Source: Granulicella tundricola MP5ACTX9 (GTDB lineage Bacteria; Acidobacteriota; Terriglobia; Terriglobales; Acidobacteriaceae). Taken from it: DNA of 64,000 nt. The notes under the pieces were generated by a model. It did no database searches and had not been told where the DNA came from. It saw only the letters and a program-made list of their open reading frames with translations. Location: contig NC_015064.1 in the NCBI RefSeq assembly GCF_000178975.2, positions 3,968,001 through 4,032,000 of the forward strand, read 5' to 3'. Both the position numbers and the translations under genes were made by a program. Shown here piece after piece: positions 38,306 through 47,564 of this stretch (within the stretch, counting starts at the first letter, position 1; each line of letters opens with the position of its first letter).

Positions 38306-39607
38306 ATGAGTAGCGTATTGATTTCTGGCGGGCGGGTGATCGATCCGGCGAACGGTCTGGACGCCCTGCGCGATGTTTTGATCCGCGATGGTGTCATCGC
38401 TGGAGTCGAATCTCCGGGTGGTTTTGCTGGTGTTGAAGCACAGCACTTGGATGCTGCGGACTGCATCGTTTCACCCGGATTCATCGACGTCCACGTCCAC
38501 CTGCGCGAGCCCGGCCAGACCTACAAGGAGACCATTGCCACCGGCACCGCAGCCGCGGCGGCTGGCGGATTTACTTCCGTCGTGGCCATGCCCAACACCG
38601 TTCCGGTGAATGACACGCCCGAATCCATGGCGTGGATGCTCGATGCCGCTCGCAATCCCGCAATCCGTCTCTTCGCCATGCCCGCGGTAACAGAGGGCAG
38701 CATGGGGGAATGCCTGACAGACTTTGCCGCGCTCGCCAAAGCCGGAGCAGTCGGCTTCACCGACGACGGCAAGCCCGTCCTGCACGATGCGATGATGCGC
38801 GCAGCCTTACTGGAAGCCGGTCGCCTCGGCCTCGTCATCTCGCAGCATGCGGAGGACACCCGCATCTCCCCGTCCTCCGGCATCAACGCCGGGGCGCTGG
38901 CGTTTCGCCTGGGGCTGCGCGGGATGTCGGTGGAGGCTGAAAGCTCCATCGTTGAACGAGATATACGGCTGCTGCGGGAGATTGAAAAGACAGATGGCGT
39001 ACGCGCCCAACTGCACGTTCAACACATCTCCACCGCATGTGCGCTGGATGCCGTGCGAGCCGCCAAAGCGGAAGGTCTGCACGTCACCTGCGAGGCCGCC
39101 CCCCATCACTTCACGCTCAATGAGAATGCCATCGGCAACTTCTGCACCAACGCCAAGATGAACCCGCCGCTGCGCGTTGAGGCGGATCGCCTGGCCGTGA
39201 TCGCCGGGCTGCTGGATGGCACGGTGGACTGCATCGCCACCGACCATGCGCCGCACGCACGCCACGAAAAGGAGCAGGAGTTCGAGCGCGCACCCAACGG
39301 CATCACCGGCCTGGAGACTGCACTGGGACTGGCGTTGAAGGTGCTGCACCGTGAACATGGCGCATCGTTGACGCGCATCATCGAACTCATGAGCGCGGCA
39401 CCAGCGGCCATCGCACGGCTGGGTAATGCGGGGTCGCTCACTTCAAGCAAATGGGGCGACGTGACGGTCTTCGATGCGGGCGCGGAGTGGACCTACTCGG
39501 CCGCGCAGACGAGGTCGAAGTCGCGCAACACACCCTTCGATGGAGTAGGGATGCTTGGGCAGGTGAAGGCGACCGTCGTTGCGGGGCGTATCGTCTTTCG
39601 AGCGTGA
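38306..39607 (+). CDS. pyrC: Dihydroorotase
   Basis: A 433-residue class I dihydroorotase of the amidohydrolase superfamily that closes carbamoyl aspartate to dihydroorotate. The zinc ligands DVHVHLREPG (His63, His65), the histidine in QHAEDTR and ATDHAPHA near residue 312 are all present, so it is an active form and not a PyrX-like pseudo-enzyme. ATG at 38306 follows GGGAGATTGTAACTGA. It lies 61 bases after pyrB, and the AsmA-like gene is convergent two bases beyond the stop. Confidence 0.95.
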   Translation: MSSVLISGGRVIDPANGLDALRDVLIRDGVIAGVESPGGFAGVEAQHLDAADCIVSPGFIDVHVHLREPGQTYKETIATGTAAAAAGGFTSVVAMPNTVPVNDTPESMAWMLDAARNPAIRLFAMPAVTEGSMGECLTDFAALAKAGAVGFTDDGKPVLHDAMMRAALLEAGRLGLVISQHAEDTRISPSSGINAGALAFRLGLRGMSVEAESSIVERDIRLLREIEKTDGVRAQLHVQHISTACALDAVRAAKAEGLHVTCEAAPHHFTLNENAIGNFCTNAKMNPPLRVEADRLAVIAGLLDGTVDCIATDHAPHARHEKEQEFERAPNGITGLETALGLALKVLHREHGASLTRIIELMSAAPAAIARLGNAGSLTSSKWGDVTVFDAGAEWTYSAAQTRSKSRNTPFDGVGMLGQVKATVVAGRIVFRA

Positions 39608-39609
39608 CT

Positions 39610-41220
39610 TCATCTCGAAGCCTGATCCGGCTTCTTGCCGCCAAGGTTCAGACCAAACTTAGGCGCACTCTTCGTCCCCGAGATCTTCACCGGGATGACC
39701 GCGCCCGCGCCGTCCTTGTGGAAGAACGGGTCGACCGGTTTCAGCAGGAGGCTCTTCCATTTGGAGGCCACCATCTGGGACAGCTTGGCCTGCGTCCGGA
39801 CCTTTCCTGTGAACTCAAACTGCTGCCCGTCCAGCGAGTAGACACCCGCCAACGCGACGCTCGCTCCCGGCAACGTGTAGTTCAGGTTGCTGAAGTTCAG
39901 CTTGCCGCCGCTCATCTCAAACTGCCCTGTCATCAGCGAATGCACATCCGGCGCACCGGGCTTGGCGTCTTTGGGGTTTCCTTCGGCGCGGAGGCTCAGC
40001 ATATCCACCTTGTCCTCCACCTCCGGGTTGGTGAAATGGATGCGCTTCAGCACGAAGCCGCCCTTCAGGCTCAGCTTCTGCGTGACGCTCTCCGGCCCGG
40101 GACGGATGTGCAGCTTCGTCTTCGTCGTGATCACGCCTGACATTACCGCCGGCTCGGTCTTGACGGAGAGCTGCAGAAAGTCCTGAATGCGCGCGGCCGG
40201 CACGTCCACGTCGAGATCGATGATGTGGCCTTTGCCCTTGACGTTCACGACCGCGCCGCTGCAGGTGAAGTCGGACTCACCCAGCCTGGCCTGCACGGGC
40301 TGCAGGTAGGTATCGCCGCTGGTGCCGTCGACGACGGCGGAGAACTCCGTCTTCAGATACATGGGGTGGTTGGCGGTGTCGAGTGAGAAGTCCGGCACGT
40401 CGGCTGTGCCCTGCACGGCAATGCGGTCAAGCTGGCCTTCGAAGTGGCCGGTGGAGTGCAGGATGCCGCCGATGCCCTTGATGGTGTTCAGATCGGCGTG
40501 GTCGAAGCGATAGTCGCCCATGACGCTGGAGTCGCCGGGGCTCTCCGTGTTCCATGGACCAAAGCTGCCCGCCGCGTGGATGTCGCCCTTCGGCACGGCG
40601 TTGGTCAGCACGGCGTCATAGGGCCACGGCGCATTCGGTCCCACGTCACGCAGGACGATGTGCTTCAACTCAAAGAGCTTGGGGTCCTTGTCCGGCTTGT
40701 CCGTGCCGATGACGAGCTGTGAGTCGTCGCAGACGATCTCATCCACCTCAATCTTGACCTTGCCCAGATGCCGGGGCTTTGCGGCACCCTGCTGTCGCAT
40801 CTTGCGTGGCGGGATATGGATGGCGAGCCCACGCACATGCACCGCGCCAACATGCATCGGCTTGAACACCAGGCCCAGCAGCCCGGCATGAAACTCAAAC
40901 GCATCGACTGAGATCAGCGGCGCCTTCGCACCTGCGGCCATGACATCGTCAGGCGGATAGATTCGCAGGCCGCCGCCCGTGACGTTCAGGCCCTGCAAGA
41001 TGGAGACCTGAAGCCTGTCCAGCTCCACCTTACTGTCGAAGCGCGTCTTGAGCGTCTCAACGACGCGGCCCTTGAGGATCGGACCAGCCCGTGCCACCAG
41101 GATCTGCAGCACACCGATCAGGACTGCGGCTGCAAGAAGCACACTCCAGAGGGTCCATCGCCACGCTTTGCCGCGGCTATGTTGATGATTTGGAAAAACG
41201 GCTTGGCTATTTTTCTCCAA
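39610..41220 (-). CDS. AsmA-like membrane-anchored protein
   Basis: A protein of about 536 residues with one N-terminal transmembrane helix (WSVLLAAAVLIGVLQILV) and a long beta-rich periplasmic part (VELDRLQVSILQGLNVTGGGLRI, repeated small strand segments). This fits the AsmA/DUF748 group, which lies across the periplasm and is linked to phospholipid transport or outer membrane assembly. I favour the TTG at 41218-41220, which has GGAG at good spacing; a GTG at 41253 would add 11 residues but has no ribosome binding site. It is convergent with pyrC. The domain name is by pattern, not search. Confidence 0.72.
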   Translation of the reverse strand: MEKNSQAVFPNHQHSRGKAWRWTLWSVLLAAAVLIGVLQILVARAGPILKGRVVETLKTRFDSKVELDRLQVSILQGLNVTGGGLRIYPPDDVMAAGAKAPLISVDAFEFHAGLLGLVFKPMHVGAVHVRGLAIHIPPRKMRQQGAAKPRHLGKVKIEVDEIVCDDSQLVIGTDKPDKDPKLFELKHIVLRDVGPNAPWPYDAVLTNAVPKGDIHAAGSFGPWNTESPGDSSVMGDYRFDHADLNTIKGIGGILHSTGHFEGQLDRIAVQGTADVPDFSLDTANHPMYLKTEFSAVVDGTSGDTYLQPVQARLGESDFTCSGAVVNVKGKGHIIDLDVDVPAARIQDFLQLSVKTEPAVMSGVITTKTKLHIRPGPESVTQKLSLKGGFVLKRIHFTNPEVEDKVDMLSLRAEGNPKDAKPGAPDVHSLMTGQFEMSGGKLNFSNLNYTLPGASVALAGVYSLDGQQFEFTGKVRTQAKLSQMVASKWKSLLLKPVDPFFHKDGAGAVIPVKISGTKSAPKFGLNLGGKKPDQASR

Positions 41221-41296
41221 TTCAAACTCCGCCCTATGAGATGCAGCTCTCACGCGGTTGGAATCAGTGAAGTTGCAGCCAGTGCAGAGGGGTGAA

Positions 41297-41845
41297 CTAG
41301 TTCTGAGTTGCCACCGGTGCAGGGACCTGACCTTTGCTCTGTTTGTCCGGTGAGGTGCAGCTATAACCGACGTACATCAGGTTGTTGAACTGCGCGCTGG
41401 TGCCGTTGAGCGGCCCGGAGGTGTAGTTACAGACGTTGTTGGCGAGGACGGCCTTCCCTGCCAGCCCATCGGGCAGCGTGCAGGTGTCGCCCGCAGCCAT
41501 CTGCTTATGGATATCGGTGGGCCAGTGCCCTTGGACGTAGCAGGCGGTGGTCGGCTTGCCGAGCGTACCGGCGGCCGGCGCGGAAGACTCTCCGCCGTGC
41601 GTGGCCGCCTCAACCTTGGGCACCGCAGGGGGCGCGCTGGCGGTTGCAGGGGCGGACTTCGACATGAACAGGCCGGCGCATAACAGCACTGCACCCGCGG
41701 CTCCAGCGGCGATCCGCCCCGCCTTGCCCGGATCGATATACGTCTTGATGCTGCCAACGATAGCGATGGTGATGAAGACGAGCCCGGCGATGATCAGGAG
41801 TGCATACGGTTGCGCGTGGAAGATGTCGTTCAGTAAGGTGTCCAT
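41297..41845 (-). CDS. Hypothetical inner membrane protein with cysteine-bearing outer domain
   Basis: A 182-residue protein with two hydrophobic helices close to the N-terminus (about residues 13-35 and 45-62). An Ala/Pro-rich linker (about 65-95) follows, then an outer domain with four cysteines (TTACYVQGHW, DTCTLPDG, NVCNYTSG, GYSCTSPD), which probably form two disulfides. The start ATG is at 41843-41845. The function is unknown. It is divergent from the DUF1697 gene. Confidence 0.6.
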   Translation of the reverse strand: MDTLLNDIFHAQPYALLIIAGLVFITIAIVGSIKTYIDPGKAGRIAAGAAGAVLLCAGLFMSKSAPATASAPPAVPKVEAATHGGESSAPAAGTLGKPTTACYVQGHWPTDIHKQMAAGDTCTLPDGLAGKAVLANNVCNYTSGPLNGTSAQFNNLMYVGYSCTSPDKQSKGQVPAPVATQN

Positions 41846-41908
41846 GAGGATTCAAGACTAACGGGACCATGCGCGTTGTCAAGAAATTTGCGCGGGAAGG
41901 AGGCTGAT

Positions 41909-42445
41909 GTGTATCTGGCATTGCTCAGGGGAATCAACGTGGGGGGCAAGGCCAAGCTTCCCATGAAGGAGCTTGCGGCCATCTTTACGGCGTGTGGCGC
42001 AACTGCGGTTCGGACTTATATCCAGAGCGGCAATGTCGTCTTTGAGGCAAAGCCTCACGAGGCCGCCGAGGCCTGCGTCGCGAAGGTGACGGAGGAAATT
42101 GCAAAACAGTATGGGTATCCGGGCCGCATCGTCCTGCGCTCTACGGAGGAGCTACGCGAGACCTTCACGCACAATCCGTTCCTCAAAGCGGGAGCGGTGG
42201 AGTCCACGCTCCACGTCTATTTCCTGAACGATCTCCCCGCAGCCGGTGCAGTCAAAGCCTTGGACCCACTCCGCTCCGAACCAGACGCCTTTGCAGTCCA
42301 CAAACGCGCCGTGTATCTGCACCTACCGAATGGGATGGCTCGCACGAAGCTGACGAACGCTTACTTCGATTCGAAGCTGAAGACGGTCAGCACGGCACGC
42401 AACTGGAACACCATCGGCAAGCTGCTGGAGATGATGGAGGCCTAA
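41909..42445 (+). CDS. DUF1697 family protein
   Basis: A 178-residue protein of DUF1697, recognised by the opening YLALLRGINVGGKAKLPM, the segment VRTYIQSGNVVFEA and the closing pattern RNWNTIGKLLEM. I start it at GTG 41909, which has GGAGG at ideal spacing; a TTG at 41876 would prepend 11 non-family residues. Such proteins are usually small cytoplasmic proteins of unknown role. Its stop overlaps the convergent monooxygenase gene by four bases. Confidence 0.9.
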   Translation: MYLALLRGINVGGKAKLPMKELAAIFTACGATAVRTYIQSGNVVFEAKPHEAAEACVAKVTEEIAKQYGYPGRIVLRSTEELRETFTHNPFLKAGAVESTLHVYFLNDLPAAGAVKALDPLRSEPDAFAVHKRAVYLHLPNGMARTKLTNAYFDSKLKTVSTARNWNTIGKLLEMMEA

Positions 42446-42729
42446 GCGACGGCGGTCAGATTCTCAACAACCCGTTCCTTCATCCGCTGGTACAGCACGC
42501 CCACCGCGAACTCACTGAAGTGGCTCGTCGCCTTATGCTCATCCAGCGCAGCCGAGTCCTTGTACTGCTCGTAAATGAAAACAGTATTCGGGTCCGACTC
42601 CAGAAAGTGGCAGATATAGCTGACGCAGCCGGGCTCCGCGCGGGAGCCTGTGGTCAGGGCCTTCAGTGCGCCTTCAATGGCTTCGTGATCGGCCTCGTCA
42701 AAGCGCATGCGTACGGTAAAAGACAGCAT
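42442..42729 (-). CDS. Antibiotic biosynthesis monooxygenase (YgiN-like)
   Basis: A 95-residue ferredoxin-like ABM-domain protein (FTVRMRFDEADHEAIEGAL, then FIYEQYKDSAALDEHKAT and HFSEFAVGV). Family members act as quinol monooxygenases or small dimeric oxygenases. The ATG is at 42727-42729. It sits 25 bases after the pyrR stop on the same strand and may be co-transcribed with it, although the two functions are unrelated. It converges with the DUF1697 gene. Confidence 0.82.
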   Translation of the reverse strand: MLSFTVRMRFDEADHEAIEGALKALTTGSRAEPGCVSYICHFLESDPNTVFIYEQYKDSAALDEHKATSHFSEFAVGVLYQRMKERVVENLTAVA

Positions 42730-42754
42730 CGGTCGATCTCCTAAAAATCTGAGG

Positions 42755-43339
42755 CTACTCCGCCAGTTCGACCAGCAGCACCTGTTCGTCTTCGTCGATC
42801 TCGCGCAGCTTCACTTCGATAATTTCGCGTGAAGAAGTGGGAATCGTCCGCCCCGTAAACGTAGATTGGATCGGCAGCTCACGATGTCCACGGTCGATCA
42901 ACACCAGCAACTGCACGCTCTTCGGCCGGCCATGGTCGAACAGCGCATCGAGCGCCGCGCGAATCGTCCGCCCCGTGTAGAGCACGTCGTCCATCAGGAT
43001 GATGTCGCGCCCCGTGACGTCGAACCCGATCGCACCCTTCGTCACCACAGGCCGTGGCCCGGCGGTCGAAAGATCGTCGCGATAGAAGCTGATATCCAGC
43101 ACGCCCGTATCCACCGGCGTCTTCTCAATCTTCTCAATCAGCTTGCCGAGCCGCTGCGCCAGCGGCACGCCCCGCCGCTTGATCCCGATCAGCCCCAGGT
43201 TCGTCGCGCCGTCGTTCTTCTCCACAATTTCATGTGCCAGCCTGACCAGCGTCCGTTCAATCTCAGACGCCGACATCAGCCGGCCCTTCAGCCTCAACTT
43301 CGGCCCGTCTTTTTTGGTTTCAGCCATCTCTTCAGCCAT
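42755..43339 (-). CDS. pyrR: Bifunctional pyrimidine operon regulator / uracil phosphoribosyltransferase
   Basis: A 194-residue PyrR. The PRPP-binding loop IILMDDVLYTGRTIRA (about residues 113-128) and LLVLIDRGHRELPI are present. In many bacteria PyrR binds pyr mRNA leaders when UMP is high and causes attenuation. Here pyrB and pyrC lie 3.5 kb away, divergently placed, so PyrR might act on the purA-pyrB-pyrC leader; I did not find a clear PyrR-binding loop there. The N-terminal 15 residues (MAEEMAETKKDG) are an acidic tail. Confidence 0.94.
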   Translation of the reverse strand: MAEEMAETKKDGPKLRLKGRLMSASEIERTLVRLAHEIVEKNDGATNLGLIGIKRRGVPLAQRLGKLIEKIEKTPVDTGVLDISFYRDDLSTAGPRPVVTKGAIGFDVTGRDIILMDDVLYTGRTIRAALDALFDHGRPKSVQLLVLIDRGHRELPIQSTFTGRTIPTSSREIIEVKLREIDEDEQVLLVELAE

Positions 43340-43363
43340 GAGTCTCCACGCTTTCCGAACCGA

Positions 43364-44128
43364 TCATAGCAGCCTCCGCACACCCTGCCGCCTTGCTCCC
43401 AGCATCCCTGCAAACGCCCCGCCGCCCATGCCCAGCAGCACCACGATCGCGCCCAGCAGACCCAGATACACCACCGCAATCCCCGCCCGTACCTCCGGCG
43501 AGTTCACCATCCCAATCACCTTTTCCTGGACATCGCGGCTCTGCTTCTGCTCCTCCATGCTGGCCTGCATCTGCACCTGCATGGTCTGGACAGACTCCGC
43601 CACCTGCGCGTCAAAGCTCGCCATCCGGTGCAGCCCGAACCGCGCCACCACCCCGGAGGTCGCCAGCGCGAGCCCAATCGCGACGATCAACATCAGCCCC
43701 GCCGTCAGCCCGATCCGTGCGCCCACGCGCCCGTTCATCAGCGCATCCGGCCGCCGCTTCTGGTAGACCGCAACCGTCGCCACGCCACCGCTGACCACCC
43801 ACACAAAGTTGATCAGTGAAGCGAACGACGAAATCACGCCCAGCACGGTCAGCACCGCAGCCACCAGCGCCACGGCACCCCCGCAGATCAGGGCATTGCG
43901 CCAGTCGATCGCCTGCGGCAGCGGAGGCGGAATGGTTCCCGTGGTCGGCGTCACCGCCAGCGGCTCCGGCACGGGCTCCGGACGCATGTACTCCGGCAGC
44001 AGGATCTGCGGCGCACCGCAGTGCGGACAGAACAGGCCGGATTCATCCGTCACCGCGTGCGCGGCCAACTCGCCGCCGCAGCGATGACAGGTTCCGACCA
44101 TCTGCAGCCCGCTCTGGGAAGTGCTCAT
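43364..44128 (-). CDS. Zinc-ribbon membrane protein, hypothetical
   Basis: A 254-residue protein. The N-terminus has a zinc-ribbon (CHRCGG ... CPHCG, about residues 14-37), then a proline-rich linker and about four hydrophobic helices. Between helices three and four lies a helical Gln/Glu-rich cytoplasmic or periplasmic segment (about 170-205). ATG 44126-44128 has AAGGG directly adjacent, an odd spacing; a GTG at 44152 would add eight residues. Such ribbon-plus-helices proteins are common in Acidobacteria with unknown function. It precedes pyrR by 24 bases and could be in its operon. Confidence 0.65.
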   Translation of the reverse strand: MSTSQSGLQMVGTCHRCGGELAAHAVTDESGLFCPHCGAPQILLPEYMRPEPVPEPLAVTPTTGTIPPPLPQAIDWRNALICGGAVALVAAVLTVLGVISSFASLINFVWVVSGGVATVAVYQKRRPDALMNGRVGARIGLTAGLMLIVAIGLALATSGVVARFGLHRMASFDAQVAESVQTMQVQMQASMEEQKQSRDVQEKVIGMVNSPEVRAGIAVVYLGLLGAIVVLLGMGGGAFAGMLGARRQGVRRLL

Positions 44129-44164
44129 CCCTTGATTGTAGCCAACATTCACGGCCGCAACGGC

Positions 44165-44788
44165 TTACTGCTTGTTGTCCTCATCCGTCACGCTGAAGTT
44201 GCCGGGCAGATCCAGCGCCACCAGGCCAATCTTCGTCCCGCCGTCATGCGGCTCAATAGAGACGATGTGCTGGTGCTGCTTGGACCCGAACTTCAGCTCC
44301 ACCGTACCCTTACCGTCCTTCGCATTCACCTGAACGGTGTTCTTCTTGTCGTCGTCATCGCAGGTCAGACCGTCATCGGTCCGCACCGGCATGCCCACCG
44401 GCCGGTCGTCCTTACACTTGATCACCGAGCCATGCTTGGACAGGTCCTTCTGGTAGAAGGCCATCACCTGGTCCGTGCTGTCCGGCGTGGTGTAGCTCAC
44501 CGCCTTCACGCCCAGGTGAAAGCTGCCGAAGCTCATATTGATGTCCGCCGCGCTGTCGTTCTCGTTCTTCTTCCGCTCCAGCACCGCACCCGGATAGACG
44601 TCCAGGCCCATATTGCCCTGGATCACCTTGTCGTTGGTCTTGACGCTCATGCCGCCAAACGGAGTCGCGATCTTCACGTTGGTGGCGTCGCCGTCCTTGT
44701 GATCCTCCACCCGGCAACCTGTAACTGAAGCCAAAAGTGCGCCTGCCGCGCCTACCAGAACAGCCATCCGAACCTGATTGATTGTCAT
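44165..44788 (-). CDS. Putative lipoprotein
   Basis: A 207-residue protein read from ATG 44786-44788, with GAGGA eight bases upstream. The signal ends in the lipobox VTGC (about residue 25), so a lipid-anchored protein is likely. The mature region holds a GGMSVKTNDKVIQGN segment, YPGAVLERKK, DSTDQVMAFYQKDL and a basic, Gly-rich C-terminal half. A second ATG at 44797 would give three extra residues. No known domain was recognised. It lies 37 bases from the gene at 43364-44128 on the same strand. Confidence 0.7.
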   Translation of the reverse strand: MTINQVRMAVLVGAAGALLASVTGCRVEDHKDGDATNVKIATPFGGMSVKTNDKVIQGNMGLDVYPGAVLERKKNENDSAADINMSFGSFHLGVKAVSYTTPDSTDQVMAFYQKDLSKHGSVIKCKDDRPVGMPVRTDDGLTCDDDDKKNTVQVNAKDGKGTVELKFGSKQHQHIVSIEPHDGGTKIGLVALDLPGNFSVTDEDNKQ

Positions 44789-44974
44789 AACCTTCATCCT
44801 CGCCCGCCTTGCACGGGTCGTTGCCTGCGGCGTGGCCCTGCCGCCGTTACCCCAACATACGCGCCCCGGCCCAAATTCGTTCCAGAAAAGAGACTTAGCC
44901 AAGGGTAATCAAGGCGAATCCCTTTGGATTCTGTTGTTCGGACGGCGCGCGCCTCACCTATACTGGCCCCAGCC

Positions 44975-45595
44975 ATGGCCCCGCAGGAATCAATCCGTAA
45001 GCGTTCCGGCAGTGGAGGCACCGGTGCGTCGTCCGCACGCGAGATCCCGGATAAGCTCTACTTCCGCATCGGAGAGGTCGCCAAACTCTGCGACGTGCCG
45101 GCCTATGTCCTGCGCTTCTGGGAAGGCGAATTCCCCCAGCTTCGGCCCAACAAAGGTGGCACCGGCCAGCGCCTCTACCGCCGCCGCGACGTCGAAATGG
45201 CCCTCCGCATCAAGACCCTCCTCTATGACGAGGGCTACACCATCCCCGGCGCACGCCAGGCCTTCAAGGCTGAGCTTCGCACCACCCGGGACACCCAACT
45301 CGGTCTCGGAGACATGGGAGAGCCGGAGTCTGCGGCTCCAGGCGCAGTCGACACCAGCCACCTTGAAGCCATCCGCAAGGAACTCGGCGAGCTCCACGCC
45401 ATGCTCTCGCGCCCGGCGGTGGCGAAGTCGGTGGTGCAGCCCATCCGCCCCCCGCGTCCGCAGCCCATCCCCCGCGCCAAGACGCCGCCAGCCCAGTTTC
45501 CCAAGTCGAAGCTGATGCTGGAGCGCGAAAAAGGCCCCACCCTCCTGGACTCCCTCTTCGACGACCTCGACTTCGATCCACCCACCCAGGCCTAA
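44975..45595 (+). CDS. MerR-family transcriptional regulator
   Basis: A 206-residue regulator. A 28-residue disordered tail (rich in Ser and Gly) precedes the MerR winged helix (about residues 29-95), with YFRIGEVAKLCDVPAYVLRFWEGEFPQ (shown in part) and the wing region RLYRRRDVEMALRIKTLL. The C-terminal half is proline-rich, with no cysteine metal site, so the effector is not a typical metal. A TATACT at 44959-44964 is a good -10 for this gene. It is divergent from the lipoprotein gene and precedes murJ by 140 bases. Confidence 0.88.
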   Translation: MAPQESIRKRSGSGGTGASSAREIPDKLYFRIGEVAKLCDVPAYVLRFWEGEFPQLRPNKGGTGQRLYRRRDVEMALRIKTLLYDEGYTIPGARQAFKAELRTTRDTQLGLGDMGEPESAAPGAVDTSHLEAIRKELGELHAMLSRPAVAKSVVQPIRPPRPQPIPRAKTPPAQFPKSKLMLEREKGPTLLDSLFDDLDFDPPTQA

Positions 45596-45735
45596 GCTCG
45601 CCACACCCGCCACCCTCAAACTGGCAGCTCACGGCTGATAGCTGACACCTGGAAGAAAACCACACCTCACACGCGGCACACCCATCACACATCCACCGCG
45701 CTAAACTGATAAGACCGCATACGGTCCCAAAACCC

Positions 45736-47331
45736 TTGTCCACTACCCAGCCCACGACCCAGCCCATCCCCGAAACGACCCCACGAGCAGGCTTCTTCAG
45801 CCTCAAGCACCAGCACTCCGTCTTCTCCGCCACGATGTTGCTCATGGGAGCGTCCCTGCTCTCCGGCGTCCTCGGCCTCGTCCGCACCAAGTACATCGCC
45901 TACGTCTTCGGCGCAGGCAGCATAACGGACGCCTACAACGCCGCCTTCAACCTGCCGGACATGATCAGCTACTTCCTGATCGGCGGCGTGGCCTCCATCA
46001 CCCTGGTCAACATCCTCAGCCGCTACCGTGAGGCAGGCGACGAAGAAGGCGCGGACCGTGCCCTCTCCATCATCCTCAACGCCATGATGGTCGTGCTCGG
46101 CACCGGCATCCTCATCGCGGAGCTCATCGCCCCCTGGTACACCGCCGCGCTCTTCCCCAAGCTCAACCCGGAGACCGCCGCCCTCTGCACCCATCTCACG
46201 CGCCTGCTGCTACCCGCACAGTTCTTCTTCTTCGTCGGAGGAGTCCTCGGCTCACGCCTGCTGGTGCGCAAGATCTTCCTCTACCAGGCCATCACGCCGC
46301 TGATCTATAACTTGGGCATCATCCTCGGCGGCGTCCTGCTCTCCGCCCGCCTCGGCATCGATTCGCTCGCCTATGGTGTCCTGGGCGGTGCCTTCGTCGG
46401 AGCCGCACTCCTCAACGCCATCGGTGCCTTTCGCGGCGGCCTGCGCTACACCCCCATCTTCAACCTCAAGCATCCGGCCTTTCTGGAGTGGCTCAAGCTC
46501 TCGCTGCCCCTCATGATCGGCGTCTCGCTGGCCATGGCGGACAAGTGGATTCTCGGCTACTTCGCCACGGCGGATGACGGCGGCCTCACCCGCCTTCAAA
46601 ACGCCAAGACCCTCTTCAACGCGCCGCTCGGGATCATTGGCGCGGCTGCCGGCGCGGCGTCGCTGCCGTTCTTCACCAGCCTCTACGCCCAAGGCCGCCA
46701 CTTCGACTTCAACGCCGCCGTCAACCGTGCCGTCTCGCGCCTTCTGGCCGTAGGCCTCCTCTGCACCGCCTGGATGTGCTCGCTCTCGGTCCCAATCCTC
46801 GATATCTACCGTGGCGGCGTCTACAGCAAGGCCGACGCCCTCAACACCGCACACTACTTCGCCATCTTCTCCGTCTCGTTGGCGTTGTGGTCCGCCCAGG
46901 GAATCTACGCCCGAGCCTTCTACGCCGCGCGCAACACCCTCACGCCTGCCATCTCCGGCACCGTCGTCACGCTGGTTTCGATTCCCATCTACGCGCTGCT
47001 CTTCCACCACATCGGCGTGGATGGCCTGGCGATCGCCTCCGACCTCGGCATCCTCGCCCACACGGTGGCCTTGGCCGTGCTGCTCCATCAGAAGCACATC
47101 GTATCGCTGGCGAGTCTGGAGTTTGAGGAGATAGGCCGAGCCCTGATCGCCGCGCTGCTGGCCTACTTCCTGACCTCAACGGCCATCCCGTACATCCCAC
47201 ACCCGTCCGGCCACCCCGGCGACATTGTGGTCATCCTGATCGCCTCCGCCCTCTGGGCCGGAGTGATCCTCTTCACCCTGCAACTCTCCGGCTCGAAGCT
47301 CATCCAGCAGCTTCGAAACCGGAAAGCTTAG
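45736..47331 (+). CDS. murJ: Lipid II flippase MurJ
   Basis: A 531-residue polytopic membrane protein of the MOP superfamily with about 14 helices. The MurJ signatures are the early ATMLLMGASLLSGVLGLVRTKYIAYVFG region (partly quoted), FNLPDMISYFLIGG and PLGIIGAAAGAASLPFF. It flips the peptidoglycan precursor lipid II to the periplasm. The start is TTG at 45736, with no clear Shine-Dalgarno; a 30-residue polar tail comes before the first helix. An ATG at about residue 34 would cut into that helix, so TTG seems right. The C-terminus converges with iscX. Confidence 0.92.
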   Translation: MSTTQPTTQPIPETTPRAGFFSLKHQHSVFSATMLLMGASLLSGVLGLVRTKYIAYVFGAGSITDAYNAAFNLPDMISYFLIGGVASITLVNILSRYREAGDEEGADRALSIILNAMMVVLGTGILIAELIAPWYTAALFPKLNPETAALCTHLTRLLLPAQFFFFVGGVLGSRLLVRKIFLYQAITPLIYNLGIILGGVLLSARLGIDSLAYGVLGGAFVGAALLNAIGAFRGGLRYTPIFNLKHPAFLEWLKLSLPLMIGVSLAMADKWILGYFATADDGGLTRLQNAKTLFNAPLGIIGAAAGAASLPFFTSLYAQGRHFDFNAAVNRAVSRLLAVGLLCTAWMCSLSVPILDIYRGGVYSKADALNTAHYFAIFSVSLALWSAQGIYARAFYAARNTLTPAISGTVVTLVSIPIYALLFHHIGVDGLAIASDLGILAHTVALAVLLHQKHIVSLASLEFEEIGRALIAALLAYFLTSTAIPYIPHPSGHPGDIVVILIASALWAGVILFTLQLSGSKLIQQLRNRKA

Positions 47332-47342
47332 GGCAAACGCCC

Positions 47343-47564
47343 TTACAGCCCCTTGGCGTCCTCATACTCCTCGTACCAGGCCTTCTGGATCGCCTCCAGC
47401 CCCGGCTCGGTCGACTTCATCGGATCGCCCACAAACCCCGGCAGCTCTGTCACATACTTATGCAGGTCCGTAAATCGCACCGTGTACGGCTCGATCTCCG
47501 GATACTTCTCCTGCAGTTGAATCCCAATCTCTTCGGCATCGGTCCACTGAATCTCACGCGGCAT
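47343..47564 (-). CDS. iscX: Fe-S cluster assembly adaptor IscX
   Basis: A 73-residue acidic protein matching IscX/YfhJ: QWTDAEEIGIQL, then YPEIEPYTVRFTDLHKYV and EAIQKAWYEEYEDA. IscX binds iron and modulates the cysteine desulfurase IscS in Fe-S cluster building. It is unusual that iscX stands away from isc genes and instead starts within the last 11 bases of the molybdopterin oxidoreductase gene (47554-49770). Both should be translated from one message, implying that the Fe-S chaperone is delivered with this Fe-S enzyme. Confidence 0.85.
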   Translation of the reverse strand: MPREIQWTDAEEIGIQLQEKYPEIEPYTVRFTDLHKYVTELPGFVGDPMKSTEPGLEAIQKAWYEEYEDAKGL

